Source of the DNA: Marispirochaeta sp.
Lineage (GTDB): Bacteria > Spirochaetota > Spirochaetia > JC444 > Marispirochaetaceae
DNA: 64,000 nt
Direction: 5' to 3'
NCBI RefSeq assembly: GCF_963668165.1
Contig: NZ_OY764212.1
Span: 806,001-870,000, forward strand
This document shows, one piece after another, positions 8,907-18,115 of this stretch (the stretch's first letter is position 1; the number at the start of each line of letters is the position of its first letter). The notes beneath the pieces were generated by a model. That model ran no database searches. It worked only from the letters and a program-made list of their open reading frames with translations, and was not told the origin of the DNA. The translations under genes were made by a program, and so were the position numbers.

Positions 8907-8919
8907 CATGTATTACATG
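8907..8919 (+). promoter_or_regulatory. GntR-type operator CATGTA-T-TACATG
   Basis: Perfect 13-bp palindrome CATGTATTACATG immediately downstream of the putative -10 box, over the expected start of transcription. A repressor bound here would block the TRAP operon. It shares its core with the site at 6807. Confidence 0.7.
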
Positions 8920-8951
8920 TGACTAATATCTCACAGCAAAAGGAGCTGTAA

Positions 8952-10115
8952 ATGCAAAAGAAAATTACCAAAGTGTCTCTCGGCATTCTCGCGCTCAGCA
9001 TTATTATGATGAGTGCCCTTTTTGTCGGATGCGCCGATGACTCAGCAGCTGAAGCTGCAGCAGCAATCCAGGAAAAGAAGGCTGAAGCGAGTGAACCGGC
9101 CAAGAAAAAAAGCGTTCCCGAGAACCTGACAAAAGCCCTGCCGGGTGCGAAGTACGTGATGCGTATGGCATACACCGACGCCGGTACCTGGCCCGCCATG
9201 GGAGAAAAACCCCAGGCAGAACACGCCTACGCGCTTCTTTTCAAAAGCGTCATCGAAAGCATGTCAAACGGCGAACTCTCAGTTGAGCTGTATCCCGGCG
9301 GAACCCTGGCACAGAGCAAGGCCGCGACCGAGATGGTCCAGAATGGTACCCTTGAGATGGCCATCACAACTGGAACAATAGCCCCTTTCTACCCGCAGAT
9401 GCAGGTATTCAGCCTTCCTTACGCCTTCCGTTCAGATGAAGTTGCCTGGCGTATATTCGATGAGAGCGACTTCTGGAAGGACATGGTTGCCGATATGGCC
9501 GAGGAAGCGAACCTGCTGGTACTGGGCATGGGACAAAACGGTACCCGTCACTTCACCAACAGCAAGCGGCCGATTCATTCACCCGACGATATGGACGGCA
9601 TGAAATTTCGGGTAATGTCCTCACCAATTTTCAGCCAGATGGTTACCGCCCTGGGTGCCACTGCCATGCCCCTTGCCCATAACGAGATTTACACTGCATG
9701 TCAGACCGGTGTTGTCGACGGACAGGAAAACCCCGTATGGAACATCGCCGCCAACAATTGGTATGAGGTGCAGGACTACATGACTCTTGACGGACATGTC
9801 TGGAGCGAAAACATGCTGCTCATCAATAACGACTACTTCAATGATCTGCCCGGGAACCTGCAGCAGATTATCAGGATTGCCGCCCTTCAGGGACAGTGGG
9901 CCGACCGGGTCTCCGAAGCCCTTGCCAGCAAGATCACCGATTTCAGCGTCCTGAAAAACAACATGGAAATCTACGCTCCTACCGCCGAAGAGATGGACAA
10001 GTTTAAGGCTGCTGTGGAACCGGTAAAAGAATGGCTCAAGGGCGAGGTTGGAGCGAAAGTTGTCGACGATTTTTACGCCGCCGTTGCTCAAGCAGAAGCG
10101 GAGCTTGGCTATTAA
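8952..10115 (+). CDS. dctP: TRAP transporter solute-binding lipoprotein DctP
   Basis: Periplasmic or membrane-anchored binding subunit of a TRAP transporter, 387 residues. A lipoprotein signal peptide ends in LFVGC (Cys near residue 26). An Ala/Glu/Lys-rich linker follows, then the DctP fold. Family marks are YPGGTLAQSKAATEMVQNG, SLPYAFRSDE, the ligand-arginine segment MDGMKFRVM and GVVDGQENP. These place it with binding proteins for organic acids, but the ligand cannot be read. AAGGAG (8941-8946) precedes ATG 8952. A long stem-loop separates it from dctQ, which should allow more DctP than membrane subunits. Confidence 0.92.
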   Translation: MQKKITKVSLGILALSIIMMSALFVGCADDSAAEAAAAIQEKKAEASEPAKKKSVPENLTKALPGAKYVMRMAYTDAGTWPAMGEKPQAEHAYALLFKSVIESMSNGELSVELYPGGTLAQSKAATEMVQNGTLEMAITTGTIAPFYPQMQVFSLPYAFRSDEVAWRIFDESDFWKDMVADMAEEANLLVLGMGQNGTRHFTNSKRPIHSPDDMDGMKFRVMSSPIFSQMVTALGATAMPLAHNEIYTACQTGVVDGQENPVWNIAANNWYEVQDYMTLDGHVWSENMLLINNDYFNDLPGNLQQIIRIAALQGQWADRVSEALASKITDFSVLKNNMEIYAPTAEEMDKFKAAVEPVKEWLKGEVGAKVVDDFYAAVAQAEAELGY

Positions 10116-10164
10116 TACTCAGTTGTTCTAACCATCACCGTTTTTTCGCTAGAATATTTTGACC

Positions 10165-10201
10165 ATCCGATTGTACCGGTCCTCCTCCGGTGCAATCGGA
10201 T
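10165..10201 (+). promoter_or_regulatory. dctP-dctQ intercistronic stem-loop
   Basis: Fifteen-bp stem (10165-10179 with 10187-10201) with a single G-T wobble and a 7-base loop, not followed by a T tract. Such hairpins behind binding-protein genes usually stabilise the upstream mRNA or attenuate the downstream genes. Confidence 0.85.
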
Positions 10202-10224
10202 ATTCTACTATATGAGGTCGTTTC

Positions 10225-10767
10225 ATGGGCATTTTACAAGCAGCTAAAACCGTTCAAAGGGGCTTCAAAAAAGCTAGCTCAGTATGCGAAAAGCTTGGCG
10301 TATCAATCAGCATCGCATACGGAATAATCGTTTTTCTTTTAGTATTTTCCGGGGTATTGCTCCGAACAGGATTCACCTTGCAGACATACGCAGGAATCAG
10401 GATTGTCCGTCCCTTTGCATGGAGTGAGGAACTTGCTCGCTGGTTTCTCGTGGGCTTAGCCGTGATCAGTGCCAGTGTGGCTTTCAAACGAAAGGAGCAC
10501 GTTGGTATTGAACTTATTGTTGAGCAATTCCCTTTAAAATTAAAAAGAACCGTTGCAGTAATTACGGATCTCATGATCCTCTTTTTTATGGTCGTCTGTC
10601 TCAATTCGTCCTACACAGTTGCATTACAGGCGGCTCGGCAGACGGGTGACGTAATTCCAATTTCCATGCTCTGGGTGAAAATGAACATTCCGCTCGGTTT
10701 CGCGTTCATGATAGTGCATGCATTGTCGGATATGATTTCACAATTTTTTCCTGAAGAGAGTGTATAG
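10225..10767 (+). CDS. dctQ: TRAP transporter small membrane subunit DctQ
   Basis: 180 residues with four predicted membrane helices (about residues 28-48, 68-88 region, 105-128 and 145-168). WSEELARWFLVGLAVISASVAFKRKEHV is the DctQ family signature region (ARW, and the RKxxHV segment). It links the binding protein to the large DctM subunit in the inner membrane. GAGG precedes ATG 10225, and dctM begins 2 bases after its stop. Confidence 0.9.
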   Translation: MGILQAAKTVQRGFKKASSVCEKLGVSISIAYGIIVFLLVFSGVLLRTGFTLQTYAGIRIVRPFAWSEELARWFLVGLAVISASVAFKRKEHVGIELIVEQFPLKLKRTVAVITDLMILFFMVVCLNSSYTVALQAARQTGDVIPISMLWVKMNIPLGFAFMIVHALSDMISQFFPEESV

Positions 10768-10769
10768 GT

Positions 10770-12050
10770 ATGACACTGGTATTCTCATCATTTGTTGTAT
10801 TGATGCTGTTGAATGTACCCATTGCTTTTGTTTTAGGTATCTCGTCGCTGATCTATTTCCTTTTCTTCGGAAACATACCGTTGATTGTCATCGGTCAGAA
10901 GCTGTACACCGGAACGGACAATTATGTACTGCTGGCAATACCGTTTTTTGTTCTCGCAGGGGAACTGATGAACCGCACACGGATAACCGACGATCTGGTT
11001 AACTTTGCCAAAGCCCTGGTGGGACGCATTCCGGGAGCCTTGGCCCAGGTTAATATTGTAACCAGCATTTTCTTTGCCGGACTTACCGGGGCTGCTGTTG
11101 CAGACACCGCAGCAATCGGTTCTCTCCTGATCCCTGCCATGAAAAAAGAAGGCTATTCTCCCGCTTATGCCGCAGCGGTAACGACTACATCTTCGATTAT
11201 CGGGCCGATAATTCCGCCGAGCATCATAGTTGTAATTTATGCTACAGCGACAATGGAATCCGTTGGGGCCCTTTTTATCGGCGGCTTTGTTCCGGGAATT
11301 CTTATTGGACTTGGTCTCATGCTTATCGCGTTCTTATTCGCGCTTAAATACAAACATCCGCGACGCACCACCCGCATGCCTGCACGCGAATTCTACCTTA
11401 CCGCGAAGAACTCGATTCTCGGATTGCTGTGTCCTCTGATAATCGTCGGGGGTATTCTTTCAGGGGTCTTTACACCGACCGAAGCGGCCGCTGTTGCCTG
11501 CGCCTACGCTCTGATCATCGGTGTTTTCGTGTTCAAAAACCTCAGCTTGAAGGATATTCTCGAAAGCTTTGGCAAGAGTACCATTACCTCCGGAGTAATC
11601 CTTCTGATCATCACCACTGCTATCCTCTTTTCTACAGTGCTGACGATTGAAAAGGTTCCGGAGGCCCTGGCAGAGTTCATGGTAAGTCTTACCACGAACA
11701 AGTATGTTTTTCTGCTTATCATCAATGTTTTTCTTTTGTTTATGGGTATGATTCTGGAAACCGGCGCCAATGTAATTCTGCTGGCCCCGATTCTTTTACC
11801 AATTGCCCAGCTTTACGGAATTAACTCTTTGCACTTTGCCCTGATCATGCTGGTAAATCTGAATATTGGTTTGACCACTCCGCCGTTGGGTGTATGTCTT
11901 TTTACAGCTGCACCTATCGCGGGTGTAAAATTCGAGAAAATCGCCAAGGCTGCATTGCCCTTTATAGCAATTGAGATTGTGGTACTGCTGCTGATTACCT
12001 ATCTGCCGGACATGGTGCTCTTTTTGCCGCGCATTACCGGATACTTATAG
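10770..12050 (+). CDS. dctM: TRAP transporter large membrane subunit DctM
   Basis: The 426-residue ion-coupled permease of the TRAP system, of usual length with about 12 hydrophobic segments. Typical motifs are FAGLTGAAVADTAAIGSLLIPAMKKEGYSPAYAAAVTTTSSIIGPIIPPSI near residues 105-155, GVFTPTEAAAVACAYAL and NIGLTTPPLGVCLF. Sodium-coupled uptake is known for the family. It is the last gene of the operon and ends before a terminator at 12091. Confidence 0.94.
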   Translation: MTLVFSSFVVLMLLNVPIAFVLGISSLIYFLFFGNIPLIVIGQKLYTGTDNYVLLAIPFFVLAGELMNRTRITDDLVNFAKALVGRIPGALAQVNIVTSIFFAGLTGAAVADTAAIGSLLIPAMKKEGYSPAYAAAVTTTSSIIGPIIPPSIIVVIYATATMESVGALFIGGFVPGILIGLGLMLIAFLFALKYKHPRRTTRMPAREFYLTAKNSILGLLCPLIIVGGILSGVFTPTEAAAVACAYALIIGVFVFKNLSLKDILESFGKSTITSGVILLIITTAILFSTVLTIEKVPEALAEFMVSLTTNKYVFLLIINVFLLFMGMILETGANVILLAPILLPIAQLYGINSLHFALIMLVNLNIGLTTPPLGVCLFTAAPIAGVKFEKIAKAALPFIAIEIVVLLLITYLPDMVLFLPRITGYL

Positions 12051-12090
12051 AAGATTATAAGAGGAACCGGATTCTATGCGAAGTGAATCG

Positions 12091-12119
12091 GGCGGGGTAC
12101 ATTTGTATCCCGCCTTTTC
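12091..12119 (+). terminator. Rho-independent terminator of the TRAP operon
   Basis: GGCGGGGTAC/GTATCCCGCC stem (12091-12100 with 12105-12114), an ATTT loop and a T-rich tail. The opposite strand has no T run, so it serves the rightward operon. Confidence 0.9.
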
Positions 12120-12124
12120 TATTT

Positions 12125-14011
12125 TCATGAATCAAGTTTTTTGCGGAGCGTAACCCGGTCTATTCCTAACTCTCTGGCCGTTCGGGAGACATTACGATCA
12201 TTCTTTTCCCATCTGTCACGGATTATTTTTTCTTCTATTTCCCGCAAGGTTTTTCCTTCTCCATTGGAATTACTCGCAGATCCATGTATTTTCCAGGACG
12301 TATCTGATTGCAGTTCTTTAATAAGGTCGAGAAAAACCTCGTCCAGTTCCTCCTCCAGGGAAGTCAATACAGCTACTTTTTCTGCAAAATTCCGCAGCTG
12401 ACGGACATTCCCCGGCCAGGGATACTGGATCATTGCCTCAAGGAGCTTTTCCGAAATTCGTTCCATCGGTACAGAGTTTTTATTCCTTGCCATGCAATAA
12501 AATGCAGCAAAAAGGGGGATGACATCCTCAGGTCGCTTGCGCAGAGGTGGTATCTCGATATCCAGAATTTTCAGACGATAATACAGATCTTTCCTGAATC
12601 TGCCGGCTTCGGCCTCTTCCAGCAGGTTTTTGTTACTTGCAGCAATAATGCGGATATCAATATCAAATATTTTATTGTCTCCGATACGCATGAGCTTTTT
12701 TTCCTGCAGAACACGCAAAAAGCGGGCCTGTACAGCATTGCTCATGTCGTTAACCTCATCGAGAAAGATCGTTCCTTTGTGGGCCAGCTCAAACAGACCG
12801 GGCTTGCCGCCCTTTCTTGCACCGGTAAACGCACCTTCGGCATAACCGAACAATTCGCTTTCCAGCAGGCTGTCCGGTAATGCTGCACAATTAACCCCGA
12901 TAAAAGGACCGTCGCTTCGGGGAGACTCATTATGGATGCTTTGCGCGAAGATTTCTTTTCCCGATCCGGTTTCTCCTAAAAGTAGTACTGTTGAATCTGT
13001 TCCGCTGAAACGGATGGCCCGTTCGACGGTTTTCTGCATCTTCCGACTGCGGGCAATTATTGAATCGAAGGTGTCGTTTGCTATGAGTCCCCTGCTGGTC
13101 AACTGCTGCCGAATCATGCCTTCCATGTCGTGAAAATAACCGGTACTCTGCAAAAACAAAAGGCTTGCTTCCTGAATTCCACCAACCCGTACCGCGGAGA
13201 CCTCAACTAAATAGTCTTTTCCGTCAATCTGTATCAGCTTGTTTTTATTTTTACCGTGGACAGCTTCACTAATCTGGGAAGGGACCAGACCGGAAGTGAT
13301 TTTAGAACCTGTTAATCGGTAGCGGTTAATACCGAGCATCTTCTCTGCTTTAGAATTAATGATTTCTATCCGGTCTTCTGAATCGAGATACAGTACGGCT
13401 TTATCGGTGTGCTCAAGAATTGTGTGTAACCTGTTACTGCGTACAATCCCCTCATGCATATGGTCATAAAATCTCGCAGCGGCTTCCATAGTAGTTCGGA
13501 TAGCTTCAGGACCCGACCGTACCAGATCGCAGTTTATCTTTCTACTCTCGGCAGTTGTAATAGAGACTGTATCTCCAATCAGAATATCCGCCCCCCACTG
13601 TTTGACTCTGTCCAGAACGGTATCGATTTTTTCACGGTGCTGGACCAGGAAGTACCCCAGTTCAACACCGAGGATTTCTGCCAGACTTCGTGCACCACTG
13701 ACAACATTCTCGTATCCAACTACTGCTACCCTGCTGCCACGTTTTACATGAGGATACATGACCCGAAGGAGATCGAAAGCGGTTACATCAATCTCAAAAA
13801 CAGGGACCTGCAGGTTCTGACGCAGAAGCGACGCCGTGCCGCCGCGGCTTACAATTACATCTACCTGACTGCGGACCAGTTCATCATGAGCTATCTGCAG
13901 ACCTTTTTCCAGGTCACCCAGCAGAATTTTAACCTGGTAGGGTGAGTCTTTTAATGTTTCCTCTGCTGTTTTTACAAGGTCGAGATATGGAGCAATAAAA
14001 AGAATATTCAC
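12125..14011 (-). CDS. Sigma54-dependent activator, PrpR-type
   Basis: Enhancer-binding protein of 628 residues if started at GTG 14011. A PrpR_N sensor domain covers about residues 1-180 ([42 protein letters not shown]). A PAS domain follows near 195-300 and a sigma54 AAA+ domain near 320-550 with Walker [15 protein letters not shown], Walker B GTIFLDEV and the R-finger region. A Fis-type helix-turn-helix lies at the C terminus ([20 protein letters not shown]). The 8 codons before GTG overlap an extended -10 box, so the longer reading is unlikely. PrpR-type proteins sense small organic acids or acyl-CoAs. It is transcribed in line with the dehydrogenase/aldolase genes. I found no convincing -24/-12 promoter in the window. 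Confidence 0.88.
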   Translation of the reverse strand: MNILFIAPYLDLVKTAEETLKDSPYQVKILLGDLEKGLQIAHDELVRSQVDVIVSRGGTASLLRQNLQVPVFEIDVTAFDLLRVMYPHVKRGSRVAVVGYENVVSGARSLAEILGVELGYFLVQHREKIDTVLDRVKQWGADILIGDTVSITTAESRKINCDLVRSGPEAIRTTMEAAARFYDHMHEGIVRSNRLHTILEHTDKAVLYLDSEDRIEIINSKAEKMLGINRYRLTGSKITSGLVPSQISEAVHGKNKNKLIQIDGKDYLVEVSAVRVGGIQEASLLFLQSTGYFHDMEGMIRQQLTSRGLIANDTFDSIIARSRKMQKTVERAIRFSGTDSTVLLLGETGSGKEIFAQSIHNESPRSDGPFIGVNCAALPDSLLESELFGYAEGAFTGARKGGKPGLFELAHKGTIFLDEVNDMSNAVQARFLRVLQEKKLMRIGDNKIFDIDIRIIAASNKNLLEEAEAGRFRKDLYYRLKILDIEIPPLRKRPEDVIPLFAAFYCMARNKNSVPMERISEKLLEAMIQYPWPGNVRQLRNFAEKVAVLTSLEEELDEVFLDLIKELQSDTSWKIHGSASNSNGEGKTLREIEEKIIRDRWEKNDRNVSRTARELGIDRVTLRKKLDS

Positions 14012-14017
14012 ATGCAG

Positions 14018-14026
14018 ATTATACCA
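14018..14026 (-). promoter_or_regulatory. Extended -10 promoter of the sigma54 activator
   Basis: TGGTATAAT on the minus strand. The -10 box ends 6 bases before GTG 14011, there is no -35 match and no Shine-Dalgarno sequence, so the transcript is probably leaderless. Confidence 0.6.
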
Positions 14027-14033
14027 TAGTCGC

Positions 14034-14069
14034 AAACAAAATGCCTGCCGCCTCGAGGGCAGCAGGCAT
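14034..14069 (-). terminator. Terminator after the iron alcohol dehydrogenase gene
   Basis: Twelve-bp stem (14041-14052 with 14058-14069) whose single mismatch is a G-U pair only in minus-strand RNA. TTTGTTT follows on the minus strand. It separates the dehydrogenase operon from the activator gene. Confidence 0.75.
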
Positions 14070-14088
14070 AAAAGCTTTTTACAAGATA

Positions 14089-15357
14089 TTACAGGTTCTT
14101 GATAACACTAAAGTCACCGGACTTTGCAGCTTCAAGGATCGGTCCCATATAGTCGTCGATCTGTGAAGAATCAAGGGGAATCGGCATATTCTGCAGCTTC
14201 ATTTTCAGCTGAGGATTCTTTGCAGCGGTCAGTGCCCGTTCAATATGGGCCTGAGTAAATCCTTCGACTTCGCTCAGTTTGGTAGGGAAGCCGATTTTCC
14301 TGGACAGCTCAAGCATGGCATCGGCGACTGCTTCTCCAAGTTCGCGTCCCTTCAGGCTGGAGACATTCTTGTTCAATAAACCAGCATCCTTGTAGATCTT
14401 TCCTACCATCTGCAGGGGTTTCTCTACAGAAGGCGCAAAGAATACTGTATAGTACGGGTTCATCATGGCACAGGCGCGACCGTGGCTCAGGAGGTCTACC
14501 AACGAAAAGCTGGTAAGGTGTCCGCCGTTGGTTCCGCCGACCATGATTGCATAGCCGCCCATGTCTGTGGCCAGGCACAAGGCATCCCGGGCATCAAGAT
14601 CCTTGGGATTATTAATAACCTTGGGCAGGTTTTCTACCACAAGCCCGATGCCGGCTTCTGCAATCTTTTCAATCTTGTCGTAGTTCGCGTTACCGACTGC
14701 ACCGTAAAGAACCTCAAGACAATGAGCGATTCCGTCGAGAGCGCCATCCATGGTCAGGCTCTTGGGAGCTCCATATGTAACGGAAAAATCAAATACCGGG
14801 AACTGGGGGACAACAGCTTCGTCTACAACCAGCTTCTTCTGGCCGGTTTTAAGATCCGTGATATTCGAATACTTGGTCAGATGTGCGCCGGAACTTGCAG
14901 CAGTCTGGATTGCGATATGGGGAGTAAGTTTCTTACCGCTCTTTTCCAGTACGGCGGTCACCTGACCGGTTCCAAAGTAATCTTCGATGTCTCCGCCAAG
15001 GGTCCGCAGCACCTCCGCTGACTTTACAGCATCAATAGTACTTCCGCCGCCGAAACTTACCAGCACATCCGGAGCCGCATCTACAACAGTTTTGGTTATC
15101 CTGTTGAGGTCTTCGCGGGGAGCGTTGGGGCCTGCTCCTGCCTCTTCTTTTACGATTGTTACCCCGGCGTCAGCAAGGGACGTTCGTATCTTTTCGATGT
15201 GTTCTTCACTTCCAGGAAATTTGTCGCATACGAATACTGCTTTCTTACCTACAGCAGCGGCTATATCACCGATCTTTCCAAGCACGTCTCTGCCATAGAG
15301 ATAGTTATCGCCCTTGAACTCTTTAAGCAAACTTTCTGCTGTTTCTCGATAGTCCAT
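14089..15357 (-). CDS. Iron-containing alcohol dehydrogenase
   Basis: Group III Fe-ADH of 422 residues that interconverts an alcohol or hydroxyacid with the aldehyde/ketone using NAD(P). [18 protein letters not shown] is the nucleotide-binding segment. The metal-binding histidines lie in [22 protein letters not shown] and [16 protein letters not shown] 15357 is chosen over an in-frame upstream start at 15462 because GAGGAG (15365-15370) sits directly before it and the extra residues are unlike the family. It is the last enzyme gene of the gntR-aldolase-dehydrogenase operon. Likely substrates are products of the aldolase, but this is inference. Confidence 0.9.
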   Translation of the reverse strand: MDYRETAESLLKEFKGDNYLYGRDVLGKIGDIAAAVGKKAVFVCDKFPGSEEHIEKIRTSLADAGVTIVKEEAGAGPNAPREDLNRITKTVVDAAPDVLVSFGGGSTIDAVKSAEVLRTLGGDIEDYFGTGQVTAVLEKSGKKLTPHIAIQTAASSGAHLTKYSNITDLKTGQKKLVVDEAVVPQFPVFDFSVTYGAPKSLTMDGALDGIAHCLEVLYGAVGNANYDKIEKIAEAGIGLVVENLPKVINNPKDLDARDALCLATDMGGYAIMVGGTNGGHLTSFSLVDLLSHGRACAMMNPYYTVFFAPSVEKPLQMVGKIYKDAGLLNKNVSSLKGRELGEAVADAMLELSRKIGFPTKLSEVEGFTQAHIERALTAAKNPQLKMKLQNMPIPLDSSQIDDYMGPILEAAKSGDFSVIKNL

Positions 15358-15397
15358 AAGAATTCTCCTCTCATTTAATTCTTTATAATAATAACAA

Positions 15398-15432
15398 ATA
15401 AAACAGGTTCGGAAAACCCTCCCCTGTTTTAT
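15398..15432 (-). promoter_or_regulatory. Stem-loop in the leader of the Fe-ADH gene
   Basis: Perfect 10-bp stem ATAAAACAGG/CCTGTTTTAT with a 15-base loop, followed on the minus strand by TTTGTTATTATT. It could be a partial terminator or processing site inside the operon. Confidence 0.55.
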
Positions 15433-15475
15433 CGGCGGGAGCTCCTCTACAGAAGGCCCCATAAAAACGATTTAA

Positions 15476-16444
15476 TTATCTGTGTTTTGAAGGATTATTA
15501 ACCGGCCATGTGGGCATACCGCCGGTAAGAACCTCATGTATGCCCTGGGCCGCGTGGGTAGCCATCCTGATCATGCATTCAGTTGTAAGCGCAGCGTTGT
15601 GCGGCGTTACAACAACATTATCCATACCAAAGAAGGGATGATCCTTTGCCGGCGGTTCCTCGGCAAAAACATCAAGACCGGCTCCAGCTATTTTGCCGTT
15701 TTTCAAAGCCTCGACCAGAGCCGGCTCATCAACAACCTCACCCCGGGCAGCATTGATAACACATGCGCCTTTTTTCATCAGACCGAACTCTTTGGCGCCG
15801 ATAGAATTCTTTGTGTTTGGAGTAGCAGGAATGTGAATAGTCAGGAAATCGGAATCTCTAAATATCTCATCCCAATCATCAACCTTGCTTACCCATTCGG
15901 GAAACTGATCAGCTTTGAGGAAAGGATCATATCCAATAACCTTCATTCCAAGGCCATGGTGCGCCTTCCGGGCAACAAGCCGGCCGATTTTTCCCATACC
16001 AAGGACGCCTAATACCTTTCCCTCAAGATCACTGCCCTTTACGCGGTTCCTGATCTCGAAATCTCCGGCGCGAAAGGCTTTATCACTGCGAACAATGTTG
16101 TGGGCCAGGGCTACAATAAGACCAATGGCATGTTCGGCAACTGTGTTAGAGTTGGACTCCGGAGAATTTGTTACCCAGATACCGAGCTCTTCTGCCTTTT
16201 TAACATCGATGTTATCAACACCAACCCCATGCCGGCCAATAACTTTAAGCTTTTTGCCTGCTTCCAGAACCTCCGCGGGAAAAGGAGCAGTCCGTGCAAG
16301 AATAGCATCGCAGTCTGCAACATCTTTTACGATATCTTCGACAGTGATTCCGCTGCCCATTTTAATCTCATAGCCCTTTTCACGCAGGTAGTCCTTGCCT
16401 TCTTCCATTATATCCTGGGGGATTAAAACCTTGAATGCAGCCAT
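15476..16444 (-). CDS. D-isomer-specific 2-hydroxyacid dehydrogenase
   Basis: NAD-dependent dehydrogenase of 322 residues, in the family of phosphoglycerate and hydroxypyruvate reductases. The Rossmann motif is GVLGMGKIGRLVARKA near residue 145. The catalytic Arg is in INAARGEVVDE, Glu in DVFAEEPP and His in VTPHNAAL. The protein lacks the ACT domain of SerA, so catabolic reduction or oxidation of a 2-keto/hydroxy acid is more likely than serine synthesis. AAGGAG precedes ATG 16444. It is 10 bases downstream of the aldolase gene. Confidence 0.92.
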   Translation of the reverse strand: MAAFKVLIPQDIMEEGKDYLREKGYEIKMGSGITVEDIVKDVADCDAILARTAPFPAEVLEAGKKLKVIGRHGVGVDNIDVKKAEELGIWVTNSPESNSNTVAEHAIGLIVALAHNIVRSDKAFRAGDFEIRNRVKGSDLEGKVLGVLGMGKIGRLVARKAHHGLGMKVIGYDPFLKADQFPEWVSKVDDWDEIFRDSDFLTIHIPATPNTKNSIGAKEFGLMKKGACVINAARGEVVDEPALVEALKNGKIAGAGLDVFAEEPPAKDHPFFGMDNVVVTPHNAALTTECMIRMATHAAQGIHEVLTGGMPTWPVNNPSKHR

Positions 16445-16454
16445 TACCGACTCC

Positions 16455-17210
16455 TTATCCTTTGACCTTTTTCGCTATGGCAGCAAAGCCGTTGCTTAAA
16501 ATATTAATATCCAGATCATTCATTACAATATCCATTTCCGGAAGCCACTTGTCGAATAAAGCACCACCGGCATGGAGGGCAAAGAATTTATTATGCTTCT
16601 TAGCTGCTGCTACAATTTTAGCAATTGCTGCCTGGGTAGGCTCGCACATGGTATCTCCAGGAACACCCAGGGAAATCGCCAGATCGTTAGGACCAATAAG
16701 CAGAACGTCAATACCTTCGACGGCAGCAATTTTATCGATATTCTCTACTGCTTCTTTAGTTTCAATCTGCGCAATGGCAAGGGTCGCTCTGTTCTGTTCT
16801 TTCATAAAAGTGGGAACATCGGTTTTAACTCCGCCAAAGGAGGTAAAAACGCCGTTGCTGCCGAATCCACGGCTTCCTGTAGGCGCATACCGAGCGTACT
16901 TAACAAGAGTCTTTGCTTCTTCTTCGGTGCTCAGCATGGGACACATGATTCCGTCTGCGCCGGCATCCATAAGCCGGGAAACGTATCCCTTGGATAATTC
17001 AGGTATACGCACAAAGATACCGAGTCCCACCGATCTGGCAACCTTGGCTACATCGGAAAATGACTCGATGGAAAGAGGGCCGTGTTCCATATCGAACATA
17101 ATAAAATCCAGCCCCGCGTGTTTAGCGATCTGAGCGATGGCGGGATTTCTCAGCATTCTAACCATGGTTCCAACTATTTTCTTACCTTCACGCAGTTCTT
17201 CTACTGCCAT
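16455..17210 (-). CDS. HpcH/HpaI-family aldolase
   Basis: Class II, divalent-metal aldolase of 251 residues. It cleaves 2-keto-4-hydroxy acids to pyruvate and an aldehyde in related enzymes (HpaI, 2-keto-3-deoxy-sugar-acid aldolases). FIMFDMEHGPLS carries the acid/base histidine, AQIETKEAVENID the metal-binding glutamate and LLIGPNDLAISLG the metal-binding aspartate. AAGGAG precedes ATG 17210. The neighbouring 2-hydroxyacid dehydrogenase, Fe-ADH and TTT transporter support catabolism of an imported hydroxy or sugar acid. Confidence 0.92.
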   Translation of the reverse strand: MAVEELREGKKIVGTMVRMLRNPAIAQIAKHAGLDFIMFDMEHGPLSIESFSDVAKVARSVGLGIFVRIPELSKGYVSRLMDAGADGIMCPMLSTEEEAKTLVKYARYAPTGSRGFGSNGVFTSFGGVKTDVPTFMKEQNRATLAIAQIETKEAVENIDKIAAVEGIDVLLIGPNDLAISLGVPGDTMCEPTQAAIAKIVAAAKKHNKFFALHAGGALFDKWLPEMDIVMNDLDINILSNGFAAIAKKVKG

Positions 17211-17273
17211 AAATAACTCCTTCTGTTATCAATATAAAACAAAGCCCGACAGGTCCTTCTGCAAAGCTTTACA

Positions 17274-17960
17274 TTATCGTTTTCCAATTCCTTTTGTACT
17301 TTTTCCATTGCGTCCCTGACCAACAAAAACCTGGGGGTAAAATGTGTCAATAATACCCCTGCAGGTTGTGCGTAAATGCTCACGCATCAGATGTTCGCTT
17401 TTATCGGGGTCCCCCGAAAGAATGGCGTCAATAATGGATACATGGTAGTCCCTGGAAAGGCTTTCGATAGAAACTGAGTGCCGCGCGATATTACTTGTCA
17501 TTTTTGCCATGTAACTGACCTTCTGATAAATTTCCTTTAGCAGAGAGTTGGAAGAACCCTCAAGAACGGTATCATGGAAAGTTCTGCCCCATTTTGGTCC
17601 ACCGATATCAATATCAGTATCATCAAGATCGGTAAGCTGTTTTTTTATGTCTTTCAGCTGCTCAAATATTTGGGCATCACCACGCTGGCACGTCAGGCGT
17701 ACAGCCATTCCTTCAACAGCTTCCCGGGTCTGAAAAATATCAAAGATCTGTTCCCAACCCAATTTGCGGACAAAAAAGCCCCGGGCGGGTTTCTGTTCCA
17801 CAATCCCTTCCAGCACAAGACGCCAAAGAATTTCACGTATGGGAGTCCTGCTGATCTCGTAGAATTCACATAATTCCCGTTCAATCAGTGATTCACCCTG
17901 TTCATAGTTCTCATTTAAAATCTTCTGGCGTAAGTCCCTAAGAATTTCGTTTTTTGTCAT
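17274..17960 (-). CDS. GntR-family regulator, FCD subfamily
   Basis: Transcription regulator of 228 residues and first gene of the leftward aldolase operon. The winged helix is at about residues 1-70 (LIERELCEFYEISRTPIREILWRL, RGFFV wing) and the FCD effector domain at 80-215. Its promoter overlaps two copies of a TNGTATACNA-type half-palindromic site. The same motif occurs before tctC and the LarA-like gene, so it most likely represses all three units and itself. Confidence 0.9.
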   Translation of the reverse strand: MTKNEILRDLRQKILNENYEQGESLIERELCEFYEISRTPIREILWRLVLEGIVEQKPARGFFVRKLGWEQIFDIFQTREAVEGMAVRLTCQRGDAQIFEQLKDIKKQLTDLDDTDIDIGGPKWGRTFHDTVLEGSSNSLLKEIYQKVSYMAKMTSNIARHSVSIESLSRDYHVSIIDAILSGDPDKSEHLMREHLRTTCRGIIDTFYPQVFVGQGRNGKSTKGIGKR

Positions 17961-17989
17961 TGTTCAGATTGAACCACCCTGCATATAAT

Positions 17990-18018
17990 TTGTATACCAC
18001 ATGGATACCAACAGTCAA
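17990..18018 (-). promoter_or_regulatory. gntR promoter with two embedded operators
   Basis: On the minus strand TTGACT (18013-18018), 16 bases, TATACA (17991-17996). TGGTATCCA (18002-18010) lies in the spacer and TGGTATACAA (17990-17999) over the -10 box. Both match the GntR/FCD consensus found at 22871 and 23021. Confidence 0.75.
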
Positions 18019-18069
18019 GTATGAATACCCCAAAATATAGTGTTATCCTCACCAAAACGCCTTCAGCAT

Positions 18070-18091
18070 ACCATAAACCATCCATTATGGT
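18070..18091 (-). terminator. Weak hairpin downstream of tctA
   Basis: Seven-bp perfect stem ACCATAA/TTATGGT with an 8-base loop, 25 bases after the tctA stop. There is no T run, so it may only stabilise the 3' end. Confidence 0.35.
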
Positions 18092-18115
18092 CATGATTCT
18101 TTAAACAGTGAAGAT

